A stretch of 64,000 bases of DNA from Triglochin maritima (lineage: Eukaryota; Streptophyta; Magnoliopsida; Alismatales; Juncaginaceae), in contig OY821782.1 of NCBI GenBank assembly GCA_963682175.1, positions 890,501 through 954,500 on the forward strand, given 5' to 3'. This document shows, piece by piece, positions 50,167-62,993 of the stretch. Both the position numbers and the translations under genes were made by a program. Every line of letters begins with the position of its first letter. The stretch's first letter is position 1. A model generated the notes under the pieces. It had not been told where the DNA came from. It saw nothing but the letters and a program-made list of their open reading frames with translations, and did not search any database.

Positions 50167-52285
50167 CAAAAAACCAGAAATGCACTGGAAGCAACGTTGA
50201 CCAGTGGAATTGCTAAAAATGAGATTAAAATACAATTTTTTCCACTAAACAACAAATGCATAGGAAAAGACAAATAGCATCATTTTCTTATAAATCAATG
50301 GACAAATTTGTTTTTCCAAAACACAAATTGCACGAGATATCGTTTCGCATTTCCATAAGTTATTTAATCAGCTTTTAGTCTCGGCTGATGACACCTATAG
50401 TCGATTACTTCATACAAACGTTGGTACAAAGTATGTATGTGTGGTGCACTGATGCATTGTATATATTTAAATAGACATGAAGTTGACCATATATATATAT
50501 ATGTAATTAATATATTTTATTTTAATGTTTCAGTGGGCACTTCAAAAATTATACAAGGGAAATTGGTATGGAGGAGGAGCTCTCGTTAATGTTTATAATG
50601 TTCCGGCTGTTACTCAAAACGAACTTTCTTCAAGTTATGTAGCAGTTACCAATCTTGATACTGGTGTAGCAGTTTCTGCTGGATGGATGGTATTTCATCT
50701 TTTTCACCCATTTCATCATTTTATCTACATTCATAAAATTTCCAGTTTAATTTTACCTTTTCAAAACAAAAAAAAAAACCCAATGCCATTACTATTTTTT
50801 GCATGCAAAAGACGTTCAATTATTATCGACAACCACTTTGATAACATAATAAGCGTTCAATCTTGATTTTGGTTTAGCAGTTTCACTTTGACAACATTTC
50901 CTACCCTTCGGATGGAAGGACTGAATCTTACCTCATGAAAAAATAGAATAGCAATATCGAATTACTACAAATATATAGAACTTTAAAATCTTAGGTAGAA
51001 CAACAAAATTCAACAGATCGTCCTAGTGAAAAATGCTTTATAATTTGATATACCAAAATGATTACTGGTCTACTGGACACTGACTTATAATATTATTTTG
51101 AAACTGATTTCTTAATGCTAACTTTTCTTCTTCTTCTTCTTCTTCCATATCTAGACCCAGTCAAACTACTCGTTCATAGTAATAATTCACGTAAACACAT
51201 GTATATATTGTTCAATTTAATACTAATTCTGTTGAGATTCAATTTTTTTCATCATAATTACATTTTATTGTTATATTGCAGGTAAGTTCCATGATTTTGG
51301 GCGATTTGAAAACAAGATTAACGATATCTTTTTCTGTAAGTAAAGGTTTCCATTGTCGAATTTAAACTTTATTGTCCTTTTATTTTATATGTACGAATAC
51401 AAATACAAATAATATATATATTGATATTTTTGTAGAACAATGGTGTTGAATTCTCATGTGTCAACTTGAAATGTCCGGGTTTTGTACAAGTTAACAAACA
51501 AGTAATTCTTGGAGCTCCTCTGGTACCGTCGATATACAAAGGGCCGCAGCACACTGTTGGAGTTTTTGTGTTCAAGGCAAGTATATATTATCATCTTCAC
51601 AACAATTTCAAATTTATAGTTTTATTTTTGAGAAGTTTTTTTTTCTTCTTATTCTGGGGGCTTTTACATTAATCGCCTCATGATAACATTATTTAATACT
51701 GTATGATTGATGCATCTCATTTTTGTTGTCATGAATCTGTCTTTACGTCAAGATTCTAATCACGTATGCAAATCCGGATTTAGTACCAATCATGCATTTG
51801 TTGTCCATACCTCAATTCATATTTAAGGAAATTATAAGTCAAACCATAGTGTTAATTAATCTCTGCATACAAACTAGATAAAATATATCATTAATAATAT
51901 GTTGATTTTTATGTAGGACATTAAGAGCAACAATTGGTGGTTTTCCTATGGAAGTCGTACAAATTACGTGGGTTATTGGCCTGCGACACTGTTCAGCAAT
52001 AAATTTAATTTTGGCACGACAGTGGAGTATGGTGGTGTCGTAGGTTGCGATTCTTACAAACCATGTCCAGCAATGGGGAATGGTCATCGTCCTTCTGAAG
52101 ATCTACCGAATCACTTCTTCGCATGCTTTATAAAAGAAGCTCAGTTTATGAACAAAGACGGTGACGTAGAATATGTTAAGTCCAAAGACGTTTATGCCAA
52201 GGTCGATAATCCGCGATGCCATGCCGTTGGAAATTTGCATGAAGATTCTAGTTCATTCTCGTTCGGAGGACCACCATGCATGTAA

Positions 52286-53084
52286 TATATATATACTTCC
52301 AATCGAATAAAACCATCCATGTATGCCAACCTATTATTATCATCTATCTATATGTTTGTTGGTACCAACTATGTCGATCTTAAGTACTGTTCATTTGAAA
52401 CACCTGAATTTAGTTTTAGTTTATTATGTAGATGTATGCATGTGTATAGATATAAGGTGTTACTTATACAATATTTTACCTGATATGGGGTTCAGATCTG
52501 TCAAACTTCATGCAGGTGATTGAGAAGAAGAAGAACAAGGATGCTCAGGAAAATTGAAGGGGAAAACCCTCCAAACTACCATTGATATATCAGTTTGGTT
52601 TGGAGGGGAAAACCCCCTTATATATTGCTTAGTGTCTTAATCGGGTTAGGAGGAAGGATACTCGATTAAGATGATACATGGTTATGTTAATTGGATTAAC
52701 TCGTCCAAGCAATATGAGGCTTATTACATTAAGTCAACTAAGCCTAGTTCACTCATGCAAGAGTAAAGATAAAAAATTGAGCTAATACATGATATAGGTG
52801 TGTAATCCACCTAAAAGTTCAACAAGATCGGTTTACTTGTGTGTGTTGCAGTTTACGATCCGTGTGGTTAGGACGACTCGTGAAGCTAATTAGTTTAGTT
52901 TTTTAAATCATGGTAGGATCTACTTCTATTTTTATTGATTTTAATTAAGAGTAATGATTGTATTATTTTAAATTTAGATATCTAAAAAATAAAAATAATA
53001 TATTTTTAAAAATCCAATTGTAAATTGTATGATACAATTATGATATTCATCAAAATTGTAAATTGTATGTTTCTCAGGATGTCT
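52286..53084. other. 3' flank of neprosin A
   Basis: No gene seen. Two short inverted segments (GGGGAAAACCCTCCAAACT at 52559 and AGTTTGGTTTGGAGGGG at 52590) could form a hairpin past the gene end; its meaning is unknown. Confidence 0.4.
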
Positions 53085-54935
53085 CTTTCTTTGAAGGCGA
53101 GTCATACTTTAAACCCAACAGGGAAACATTGAACAACTCTATTGAATATCGGATCCCACTCCTAGTAGATGATGACTTCGAAGAAATGTCTCGAACTCTC
53201 GAGAAAACCAACACCCCTCAAGAGGGAAGGGAAGAAGGAGACGATCACCTATAGGTAAATCCAAGACAATAGGTAAGTGATTAAGAAGAGGAGACCACAA
53301 GAAAGAGGTCAACTAGACAAACTCAGTTTCCAATTTCCACCGATACTTCAATATTTCATTTTGTACAATGTAACCTACCCTATACAGAATTACATGTCTT
53401 ATAATCACATAAAACCTAACCATTATGCCTTCCTGGCCAAAATTGATGAACATAAAGAACCCAACTCCTACCTAGAAGCTATAACTCATCCCGAATGGGC
53501 TCAAGCCATGAAAAGACGAACTAAGTGCATTAGAAACGAATAAAACTTGGACTATTGTCCCTTCCCAAGCAGGATGTAAATGGATATACAAAATTAAATA
53601 TAATAGTGATGGAACAATTGAAAGATATAAAACTTGTCTTATGGCTAAAGAATACACCCAAACTTATGGTTTAGACTATTAGGAAACATGTGCGTTGCAA
53701 AGATAAACACGCTTCGTGTCTTTCTCTCTATTGCTATCAATCAAGATTGAAACTTATTTCAAGGGGCAACTCGACGAGCAATCATGTTTGCAAACTCCAC
53801 AAATCAATCTACAAATTGAAACAGTCTCCCCGCGCATGGTATGCTAAACTAAGCTCTCTTTTATTATATGGTTTTCAAAATGTTCCGTTGATGCTTCTAT
53901 GCCCACCAAACACGACCACAACACCACCATTGTCATATTAATTTATGTTGACGATATCATTATCACTAGAAAAAATGATAGGGAAATTGATCATGTTAAA
54001 TCATATTTTAAATCTAAATTTGACATCAAAATTCAGGGTTTATGAAAAAAAATTGGGATTGAAATTGCTCAACGAACCTTCGGCTTCTAAGATTGATCTC
54101 AACGACCCTCATGACAAAATAGGAAATATTTTATCACAACGAAAATACATTCTTGACCTCCTATAAGAAACAAGGGAATTAGGATCTAAACCTATTAACA
54201 CCCCTATCGAGACAAATCACAAGGTAAACCCCACTAACAAGGAACCCCTACAAGACATAGGACAATTTCAAATGCTAGTAGGAAAACTCATTTACTTCAC
54301 TATAACTAGACCTGACATAACATATGTTGTTAGTATTATAGGTCAATTCATGCATACACCATACACACATCACCTAAACATTGTAAATAGAATCCTTAGA
54401 TACGTAAAGAAAACCTCGGGGCAAGGCATATGGATGAAAAATAATAATTTTAATTCTATAATTGGCTACTCTGAGCAGACTGGGCCGACAACCATGATCG
54501 AAAATCATCAACTGATTTTTGCACATTCGTTGGCGGAAATCTCGTCACTTGAGAAGCAAAAAACAAAATGTTGTTGCAAGATCCACAAGTGAAGCAGAGT
54601 ATCGAGCGTGTCCTACACCACCAGTGAATTAATTTGGCTCAAACAACTCCTTAGAGAATTAAAGATATCATGTGAAATGTCCATGCAGATGTTTTGTGAT
54701 AATCATGCGGCCCACCATATAACCTCCAACCCGGTCTTCCACGAACGTATCAAGCACATCGAAGTTGATTGTCACTTCATCAGATAAAAAAATTCCAAAC
54801 TAAGGAGATCGAAACTCCTTACGTCCAAAGTAGAGATCAACTTGCAGATATTTTCACTAAGTCGTGGAGATAAAAAACAAGTCCATGGTATTCTTCACAA
54901 ATTGGGATCGTTCAACCTGTTCCGAGCTTAACTTG
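53085..54935 (+). pseudogene. Decayed Ty1/copia pol (RT to RNase H)
   Basis: Pieces in shifting frames: HPEWAQAMK, then TWTIVPSQAGCKWIYKIKYN and AKEYTQTYGLDY (RT); HKSIYKLKQSPRAWYAKL; YVDDIIIT (RT catalytic YVDD, 53946-53969); FTITRPDITYVV; SEAEYRA and IWLKQLLREL with HAAHHIT (RNase H); and DQLADIFTKS near the end. Many stops and frameshifts lie between. No LTRs were identified. It lies between the two neprosin genes. Confidence 0.85.
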
Positions 54936-55446
54936 AGGGTGAGTGTTGAAATTCGTTCGTACCAAAACCGGCTGAGGCTCTCAAGGTCATCATCGCCATC
55001 CATGCACCAACAATTCCTCGAGGAAAGGCAACCACAACTCAAACACCCATCAATGGAATGAATCTCACATATAAGGTAACTTGTATATTTGATTACAACG
55101 GCTACGTAACAACTTATATAAATCACGTCTCAACGATATAAACATAAGATCGAATAAAACAATTAATATTGCACCCAAAATTTAATAGATCTCTCTTCCT
55201 TAAGGAATTTTCCTTCTCTTAGCAGTATTACTAACAAACCAGTCCCTCGAGCTTGACTTCGACTTGTCAACAACACCTCGCGCGGATCGTATCAAATTAC
55301 CCACATCATTAATGTAAAACAAATCATGTTTGGTGTGTGCGTTAAAGCATGTTAATTAATTGGTTTCTATCTCCAAAGATAAGAACCAATTAAATGTTCT
55401 TTAACGGATGCATTAATAACTATAAAGAACACAGAGATTTTCTGCC
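54936..55446. other. Promoter region of neprosin B
   Basis: Intergenic. 55320-55440 resembles the region upstream of gene A (GTGTGCGTTAAAGC and TTCTC/TTTCTATCTC strings), in line with tandem duplication including promoter sequence. Confidence 0.5.
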
Positions 55447-55454
55447 TATAAATA
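55447..55454 (+). promoter_or_regulatory. TATA box of neprosin gene B
   Basis: TATAAATA, 67 bases before the ATG at 55521. Confidence 0.7.
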
Positions 55455-55520
55455 ACGAACATTGGAGTAGTTACTTCAGTGGTGGTCAAGGAAAAGGAAA
55501 ACTTACTGTGACAAAGAAAC

Positions 55521-57351
55521 ATGGGTTCTTCTCAACATGATTTCAGTTTCCATGCGACGAAGATCAATCTTCCTTTGTTAGTTTTGAATTTCTTTTGTCT
55601 AACTTACATGGTTGGAGCAGCAATGATCAGAGTTGAGGACATCATCAAGACGATCAAGGTACATACTTTGTTTCAAGGGAAATAAAATATTATTGCACAT
55701 ATCTGGAATTGATTTGTTTGTTGTTTGCATAATTTATACTTAAATATGGTTTCGAAAAGATAATGATGATAACACCATACTATTTTTTTCTTTCTTACAG
55801 ACTGAAAATGGTGATATATTCGATTGTGTCGATATTTACAAACAACCTGCGTTCTCTCATCCATTGCTCAAAGAGCATACCTTGCAGGTGAAGTACAATT
55901 TCTAGTTTTGAAAGTGTTTCAGGGACTTTCAGTACGTAATCTCAGGTTGTGACATGACTCATTGAGGTTTAATTCTTAGCCTTTGAATTGACTACTACAA
56001 ATACAATGCCAGATTTTTACTTACCTATCAAAAAATACTAGAATTTCTACTTATAAAGTATTGTACATAATCATAGATTTAGTAAATTCCCTTTTAATTA
56101 TTTCCTTAAAATAATTCCATTTCATTCTCCGAGATTGTTTATTTTAGTCCCATAAAGTACTTCTTATACTTGTTCATTGCAATTGGTTGTATAAAATTAG
56201 TGAATGTAGTTAAAGATACATAAACACATATGTCGTTAGTAAAGGCAAAATATGATAAAGTTAGATGGAAGGGGATATGACAATTTTATAGGATTTTATA
56301 GACAGTTGTAAAATATAAAGGTAGTGATATCTATAAGTACAAAGTTTTGAAAAGAATATATATGCAAGAATTACTTATAAATTTAACATTAATATTGTGG
56401 TATTTATGTTGTAGATGAGACCTACTTCCTACCCGGACGTGATAAAATCAAAAGAAGACTCTTCGTTGAACATGATGCAAAATGATGAGGATTCAGAAGA
56501 AGATGAAGGATGTCCAGAGGGATCTATCCCAGTCCACAGACTTGAAAGCAACGTCTCACAACCTTCAATTGGACATGGGCTGATTTTAAATCACACATCT
56601 CCAAACCCTTTTACGAGGAGAGATAAAGTACTATAAATATTCAAATTTTATATTACGCGTATATATTCATATTAGGAATATAATACATGTATGTTCACTT
56701 TACTTAATCAATAGTGAAGTCACATACCATAAGATGAATTGTGATAATGTATATTGACATATTTTGTTCGTTCTCATTTTGCAGTATGCTGTTAGGAAAT
56801 GTCTACAACATGGAATTGTGTATAATGGAGCAATAGCAGACATTAATATTTATGCTGTCCCAATTACTTCACCAGAACAACTTTCTTCTGGTTTTATTGG
56901 AGTCTACGATGAAAATATTGGTGCGGCAGTTAGTGCTGGATGGATGGTAATAAATCATAGTTTTTTATCCGTTTATATTGATTAAATTATAAAGTTATAC
57001 TAAATTTGAAGTAGATTTTATCAATCATAACTGAAAAGAAAAAAGACTTTGAATTGTGAAACGCATCATCAATACATGCATTAGCTAGAAGTACGAAACA
57101 ATATATTTAGAACTAAATAAATTTCAGGGAAAAAATATAGAACTAGAAATTATATGCTTTTGGCATACGAAATTTGAAGTCCCATATCATATAAAATTAT
57201 TGCTTATAAACATTGTATTGGTTAATCTAAGTGGTTAATTATTGCAGGTAAAACCATCTTCCTTCCGTGATGCCAAGACAAGATTAGCGATATCTTTTGT
57301 TGTACGTAAACATCTTCTTCGTCAAATATTCAATACGCATGCATAATTGGG

Positions 57352-57436
<85 letters not shown>

Positions 57437-58131
57437 TATACAAATGGGATATAAATATTAATTATGTTGTGTTTTTATATATGGTACGTAGAACAATGGA
57501 GCTGGGAGTGGATGTATCAACTTGGAATGTCCAGGTTTCGTACAGACAAACAGACACATTCGACTTGGAGAGGAATTACAACCACTTTCAACATACATGG
57601 GTGTACAACATGTCATCCGCGTTTTTCTGTACAAGGCAAGATTAAACCATAAAATTAATAAACTACTTGGAATTAGTGTAATCAATATCTAAATTAGTAT
57701 GCTAGCCATTAGTGAAATGCATGTCTTAATAATGATTTATATTATATTTTCCAATGTAGGACATAAGGACAAACCACTGGTGGTTCTCCTATGGAACTAT
57801 TGAAAACCTTGTGGGTTATTGGCCAGCGAATATATTTAGACACTTCGATCATGGTATTGTATTGGAGTTTGGTGGTTCTGTTGGTTGCAATCCTGGTACA
57901 CAATGCCCACCCATGGGTAATGGCCATTTCCCTTCAGAAGACATACCTGGTACCTTCCGTGCATGTTTCATAAAAAATGTTCAGATGGTTATGCCAAATG
58001 GCGTTGTAACATATGTTACATCCAGAAACGTAGGTCCTTTTCTCACTGCTCCGCATTGCCATGGTGTTGGAGGGTTCCGTGATGGTGATGTCCATGGATT
58101 TTCATTTGGAGGACCAGTTTGTCAGACTTAA
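55521..58131 (+). CDS. Neprosin-domain protein B, putative secreted protease
   Basis: Seven phase-0 exons: 55521-55658, 55801-55887, 56415-56627, 56785-56946, 57248-57301, 57492-57635 and 57760-58131. They give 389 residues. A hydrophobic signal peptide covers about residues 15-36 (INLPLLVLNFFCLTYMVG). The activation-peptide region follows ([29 protein letters not shown]), then the neprosin (DUF239) domain with GAAVSAGWM, ECPGFVQTN, WWFSYGTIENLVGYWPANIF, GCNPGTQCPPMGNGHFPSED and a final FSFGGPVC. Neprosins from pitcher plants cleave after proline using two Glu; I could not place those residues with certainty here. Intron 6 starts with GC (AAG|GCAAGA). Intron 5 contains a long TA repeat. The protein is probably extracellular or vacuolar. 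Confidence 0.92.
57355..57433. repeat. TA microsatellite in neprosin B intron 5
   Basis: About 38 uninterrupted TA repeats between exon 5 and exon 6, likely variable in length between individuals. Confidence 0.95.
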
Positions 58132-58559
58132 TCCTTCTAATCTAATAAATAAATAAATAAATAAATAAAACTCTCCTCTTTAATTTGCTTGTACGTGTTA
58201 TATATTAACTTAGATTGTGGATGCATGAATCGTGATGTTCATATATGTGGGATTAATGATGCGTGCACTTTGCAATAATAAGTAATCCCACTTGCCATCA
58301 ATTCTAAGTCAATCGGTATTACTGTTATACCCGATAGTTCGATTACTATTGCCCAGGATTAGAAAAAATCAATGAACTCTTTCATCTACAAACTAGCTTT
58401 TGAGTTATTATTATTCTAACTCATTCTCTGCTTCACCATGTTTGTTATCCAAATTAAATTTTCATGAATATATATAGTTGTCCAGATCATGTGTTCGTAA
58501 TGGAGAATGAAGCTTTAGAAAATTTTGTTTCGATCTTAAATAATTCTTTACCGTCAAGT

Positions 58560-58790
58560 CATCCATAACCATGAATATGGTCAACCTGATAATGAACTTT
58601 CTTTTTTTTCTTTCTCTTTCACATCAGTTTTCTTTCCCATCCACATCAGTTTTTTCTCTCTCTAACCTACTTTCTTCTCTTTCCAACACTATTCACCTTT
58701 TAACCACAACACACTATAAAAAAATACCCCAAATCATTTAAACTCAATTATATACACAACCAAAAAAATTACAACAAAAAAAGTAAAAAA
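58560..58790. repeat. Dispersed repeat, copy 2
   Basis: Matches 39350-39560 by a series of short blocks in the same order (see that entry). The A-rich stretch that follows (58728-58798) is unique to this copy. Confidence 0.5.
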
Positions 58791-58800
58791 AAAACAATAG

Positions 58801-58920
58801 GGACGCACCACGTGGTGCATCCCTGCACGACCGGGTCATCCCACCTTTTTTTGGGACGACCCGGTCATCCCCGAGGTCGTCCCACCTTTTTTTGGGACGA
58901 CCCGTTAAAGGTGGTCACAG
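58801..58920. repeat. Tandem hairpin repeat with GTCGTCCCA stems
   Basis: Two copies of a roughly 32-base unit read G(A/T)CCACCTTTTTTTGGGACGACCC-like; GTCGTCCCA is followed after eight bases by TGGGACGAC, a 9-bp perfect stem. A CACCACGTGGTG palindrome precedes them at 58807-58818. Confidence 0.7.
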
Positions 58921-59300
58921 TGGTTTGGGAGATGAAAACATAACGGAAAAATTACATTGCCTCGTGAGTTTTCGTATTTTGAAAACAATACGTAATTGAT
59001 TCATATCGTTAATTTTACCAAGTAAATCATTTTCAATATTATAAACTACATAATTGATTCATATTTGTTAATTTTACCAAGTAAATTATTTTCAATTTAA
59101 ATTACTAAATCATCGTTCAAAGAATGAATGATCTTCTATCAAATGATAATAAAAAATATTTATTGCCGAAAATAATTTTCAACGTTTGTCGATGCAATCA
59201 TTTTATCCGCTAACACACCAATATCTTCTAAACTACAAAAGTCACCTGAGCAACGCCTGATATAATTGGAAAGTTATCAAAATTGCAAACACCTCCCTCC
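58921..59300. other. Intergenic sequence
   Basis: AT-rich, with the phrase GTTAATTTTACCAAGTAAAT occurring twice (59009 and 59068). No gene. Confidence 0.4.
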
Positions 59301-59800
59301 TCATCTTAAAGAAACGCATGCTTGGTAGGATCGATATAATTGAAGTTTGACAAGAACCATATTGGTTAATTTGGTCGTGTTACTCGAGTATATTTTGAAA
59401 CTTTTCAAAATTAGAAAAATTACATCGAGTTTGTCATCGGGGAATAAACCAAACCACCACGGTTGAATAATCCCTTGGCGGATTGAGGTGAGCTCGAAAA
59501 CTCGGGAGATGTTTGATTGCATGTGAGTAACGATCGTGGAGGCTAGCTCTTCCAGACTGTTGCGTACATTTATGGTCCAAGAGATGATCATATTGTTGCA
59601 ACTTCCAAGAGGACCCGATCCTTTGTTGAGGCGTTTATCGGGCGGTGTGGTTAATTAGGGTCCGTTAATGAAACCAATCTTTTTCTTTTTAGAGCTATTT
59701 GCAATTTTGCATCGATTGTGAACACATCACGTAGTTTTCATCGGTGAGATGGTGGTTGTTAGGATGGTGGGATGGTTTAGATTTGTTTGATGTTAAGTGG
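59301..59800 (-). pseudogene. Ty1/copia gag remnant
   Basis: On the minus strand the pieces IGFINGP, GSCNNMIISWTINVRNSLEE and STIVTHMQSNISRVFELTSI match the N-terminal part of copia gag. Stops and a frameshift are present. It belongs to the same element as the LTR at 61889-62060; the solo LTR at 59813-61794 separates them. Confidence 0.65.
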
Positions 59801-59812
59801 GGAGAACCGATC

Positions 59813-61794
59813 TGTAACATCTCCGAACAACGAAAAAATTTAAACTTTTATAATCAAATGAACATACAGATTAAAATCATCAAGAGTGAGGACATTACTC
59901 ATAAAAATACTCAAATATCACTGATGTACCATATTACATAAGAGTTGTCAAAAGTATGATTACATCTGAGAACAAAAAGATACAAAGATAAGGAAACATG
60001 TAATCATAACGACATAAAGCAGACTCGAGGATCCGGTCCCAAAGTGCAATCTCTCTCGGTCACCACCGCTGAAACCTACCGCGGTCCTGAAAATAAACAT
60101 AACAACAATGCATGAGTTTCCATAAGGAAATCCCGTATAACAAGCTCACCTATATGTCATATCATACTAGTATAGCATGACATGAAATACAAAGCAATAA
60201 AACAACAATCCCACCAAGGGTAAAACCGAACATTCGTCCCGCAATCGTTCATACTGCCACACAGGCCGCACGGTCTACAATCGTCATCGTTGCCACACAT
60301 GTCAAACGGTCCACAACATCGCCACCGCCACACAGGCCTTACGGTCCACAACATCGCCGCCACACGATCCACAAACATCGGGTCTCCGTGGAGACCTACC
60401 ATAGGCACATACGGTCTAGCGAACAATACGCAATGCATTCCCGCACGCAACTTCACCCAACGGCAGTTGCATGCCCGCTGAAAGCAATGGGATCCGCAAT
60501 CCCTCAGGCTACTACTCTAATGTGAGAGTCAAGGCATAACTACGTCACCCTCTATAATACATAGGCGACACGTCCCAAGTATCCACATGGCGGTCCTTGG
60601 ACAGACATGAGCAACGTACCCACCATCACCTCCCGGCTCACTCTCTATGCGAGGACATGGGTTTCCGTGGACAGATTTGACACTTCACTAGGACCAGGAT
60701 TCAGTTCTGGGCTCAAACGGTCGACCGGAAAAGGTATACCGGTCGACGGCGGGGAATCGGTCGACTGAACGCCTACAACGGTCGAATTCTGTGCTCAAAA
60801 CCTGATTCCTAACGATCGAACGAAAGTCTAAAACCGGTCGACCGAACGTGGTCAAAATCCTGAGTCTGGTCAAAATCATACAAGTCTATTCGGTCGACCG
60901 ACTCAAGGGTCCCGGTCGACGGAAAATTTCTAGGGACATCCTAGCAGTTTAGGTCATCTACCGGTCGAATAAGATACAACAATCGATTGAACAACATACT
61001 AAACAATTAAGTTCACTTAAGTTCCGGTCGGATCAAAGGTCAAGAACGGTTGACCGTTTGGATGGTCAACGTCCAGTCCAAGCGAAAACGAAGCAACGGT
61101 CGAACGTCTCAGGGGTCCCGTTCGACCGAAAACTCCCAGACAAACCTCCGACCCACCAGTACATGCACAACTGGTCGACCGCTACAAGGCGTCGTTCGAC
61201 CGGTGTTGGTTAAAGTTGGGCAAAATACTAAACAAGTCGACCGCCCTAAGACACCAGTCGACCGTTGGTCGACAACAACCTTGTGTCAGCCAAGGATTTT
61301 ACGCCATTTCTCGCCGCCGGTGAGGTCTCTGACCACCACTACACCCCAACGTGGGTGAGCAACAAGGACATTTAATGCAAGAACTTGGCATACCTTCTTC
61401 GTGAAGAACAACGTTCGTCGGAGCTCCGCAACCAACGCCGGTCCGCACTACTCGCTTCTCCTCTTCCTCGCGACTTCTTCCAACCACGTCTTTGTCTAGC
61501 GCACGCCTTGCTCGCACCACCACGCCGCCTGAGCTTCAGAGGGAGAGGAAGAGATGGATGGAGAGGAGAAGGGTTTGAAAAGGAAGAAGAAGACGTGAGA
61601 AGAGAGGAAGAGAGGACGAGATGAGTGTTTTCTCCCAACACAACACCCTAACACCATCTTCCTACACCACTAGCCCATGCCTCCTTCACATCACCACCCA
61701 AACCTCCACCATTTCTCCCCCAACTCCCATGCAAACCTCTCCAATTAGCATCCTAAACACCCATTAATCCATAAGCAAGGCTAGGGTCTTTACA
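59813..61794 (+). mobile_element. Solo LTR, CGGTCGACCG family, inside a copia element
   Basis: 1982 bp, TGTAACATCTCCGAACAACG...GGTCTTTACA, flanked by CGATC (59808-59812) and AGATC (61795-61799): a 5-bp duplication with one change. It contains the AATGCATGAGTTTCC box (60108), a short GCCACACAGGCC minisatellite, three exact CGGTCGACCG sites and many one-base variants (60715-61270), and the block CAAGAACTTGGCATACCTT shared with the LTR at 47650 (49699 there). It looks older than the other copies. Confidence 0.88.
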
Positions 61795-61888
61795 AGATCA
61801 TCTTGCCTTCAAGTCCGGTGAGCTTTTGGTGGTGACATAGGCCGAGGTAGGAGCACCCTCCTTACTCAGGCTAGCTGCTCTGATACCG

Positions 61889-62060
61889 TGTAAATAATTG
61901 GGAATTTTTATTGAATCGAATTGTTAGAAGAATAGTGTACATGAGTGTTTTTAGAAGAGCTAAGTGGTAGAAATATAGTTGCGTAAAACTCTCCCCCAAC
62001 TAACTCAACTAACTCGTAATTAACAACTAAGTAACTTCTAGAATATTCACACTCCTAACA
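61889..62060 (-). repeat. LTR and primer-binding site of the copia element
   Basis: Read on the minus strand: TGTTAGGAGTGTGAATATTC...ATTATTTACA (172 bp), followed directly (61888-61877) by CGGTATCAGAGC, one base off the initiator-Met tRNA site TGGTATCAGAGC. The leader then runs to the solo LTR insertion. Confidence 0.8.
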
Positions 62061-62742
62061 TCTAATTTTGTCACATAAAAGTACTACACGAGTATGTATG
62101 TATGTATGTACGTGTAATCATTTCAGGAATAACAGGTGAAATGATGGACGTGGAAGGAAAAATACCTATAAAAAATCTTTATGTTAATATTAGACGAGGA
62201 CGATATTCAACTAGGTGGAACTTTGATGAGTGAGAGGTTATATTGTATATACTTGATAAATTGAGGGGAAATTATGCAAATTTTAATTTGAGATCCGAGG
62301 ATATATGTGAGCCAGTTGGCGCACTTCAAGTACATATTGAAGACTTAAGCTGCTGGAGAGATCTGGACACGTTAATTTGGTCCAGACCAAGCCGCATAAT
62401 TAATTCAAGGGTATATTTCACCTTCTTACATCTTCTTCAAAGTGGCTTCGGGTTAATTTGATCATTGTTGGCACTTAGGTAAAATGAAACTAATGTACTT
62501 TAATTTATTTGATTCTCCATTTGATAAATTCATTTATGTTTTAAGGACAAACTTATCTCACTATTTTAGACCGGCTCAATTTGTTGGTTAACATATTTCA
62601 TACAAACTATAACATGCATTTGTTTAATGAAAATTTCACGTCAACAAGGGTGCAAAGTGCAAAGGAACCCAGATTGAAGCGGACAAAATTCAATTTACTC
62701 TTCATTCAGCACCAAAGAAAAATAAAAAAAACTACCAAATAT
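62061..62742. other. Intergenic sequence
   Basis: No gene recognised; an open frame at 62243-62461 has no known motif. Confidence 0.35.
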
Positions 62743-62993
62743 CACTACAGTGGATTAAGGCTACACCAACGGTAGGTATCCATCGGTGTACCGCAATACC
62801 GCCAGATTGAGAGTTGTCAGTATTACTTGTGTCAGTGTATATTTACTTCGACGGATATACCGACGGAAACATCTCGTTGATGTTACTTTTAGCGTCAAAT
62901 TCCCACCATTTTTTTCACGTGATTTCGTCGTATCGTTGATAATCTGATGGCACGGATGTGCGTCCATCGGTGAAATCTATATTTCTAGTAGTA
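62743..62993. mobile_element. CACTA-like MITE, 251 bp
   Basis: Starts CACTACAG and ends CTAGTAGTA, close to the usual CACTA...TAGTG termini with a changed last base. It is flanked by TAT on both sides (62740-62742 and 62994-62996), the 3-bp duplication of that superfamily. Inside are inverted CCATCGGTG and TCACCGATGG strings near the ends. Confidence 0.55.

Larger units (their letters stand above)
44425..52285 (+). pseudogene. Neprosin-domain protein A (frameshifted in exon 3)
   Basis: Exons matching gene B: 44425-44556, 46437-46523, 46644-46852, 50534-50689, 51282-51335, 51436-51576 and 51917-52285. Every exon is a multiple of three except exon 3 (209 nt). Exon 3 has six T at 46689-46694; the frame shifts there and meets a stop at 46704-46706, while the family frame continues one base off (EEGCPDGTIPVHRL). 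A one-base loss in the T-run explains this, unless it is an assembly error. A signal peptide is visible (NINLLSLLIYSSLCLIFMVG), then the activation-peptide and neprosin domains (WWFSYGSRTNYVGYWPATLF, GCDSYKPCPAMGNGHRPSED, FSFGGPPC). Neprosins are secreted, probably glutamic, proteases. Introns 1 and 3 carry transposons. Intron 6 uses a GC donor. Confidence 0.88.
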
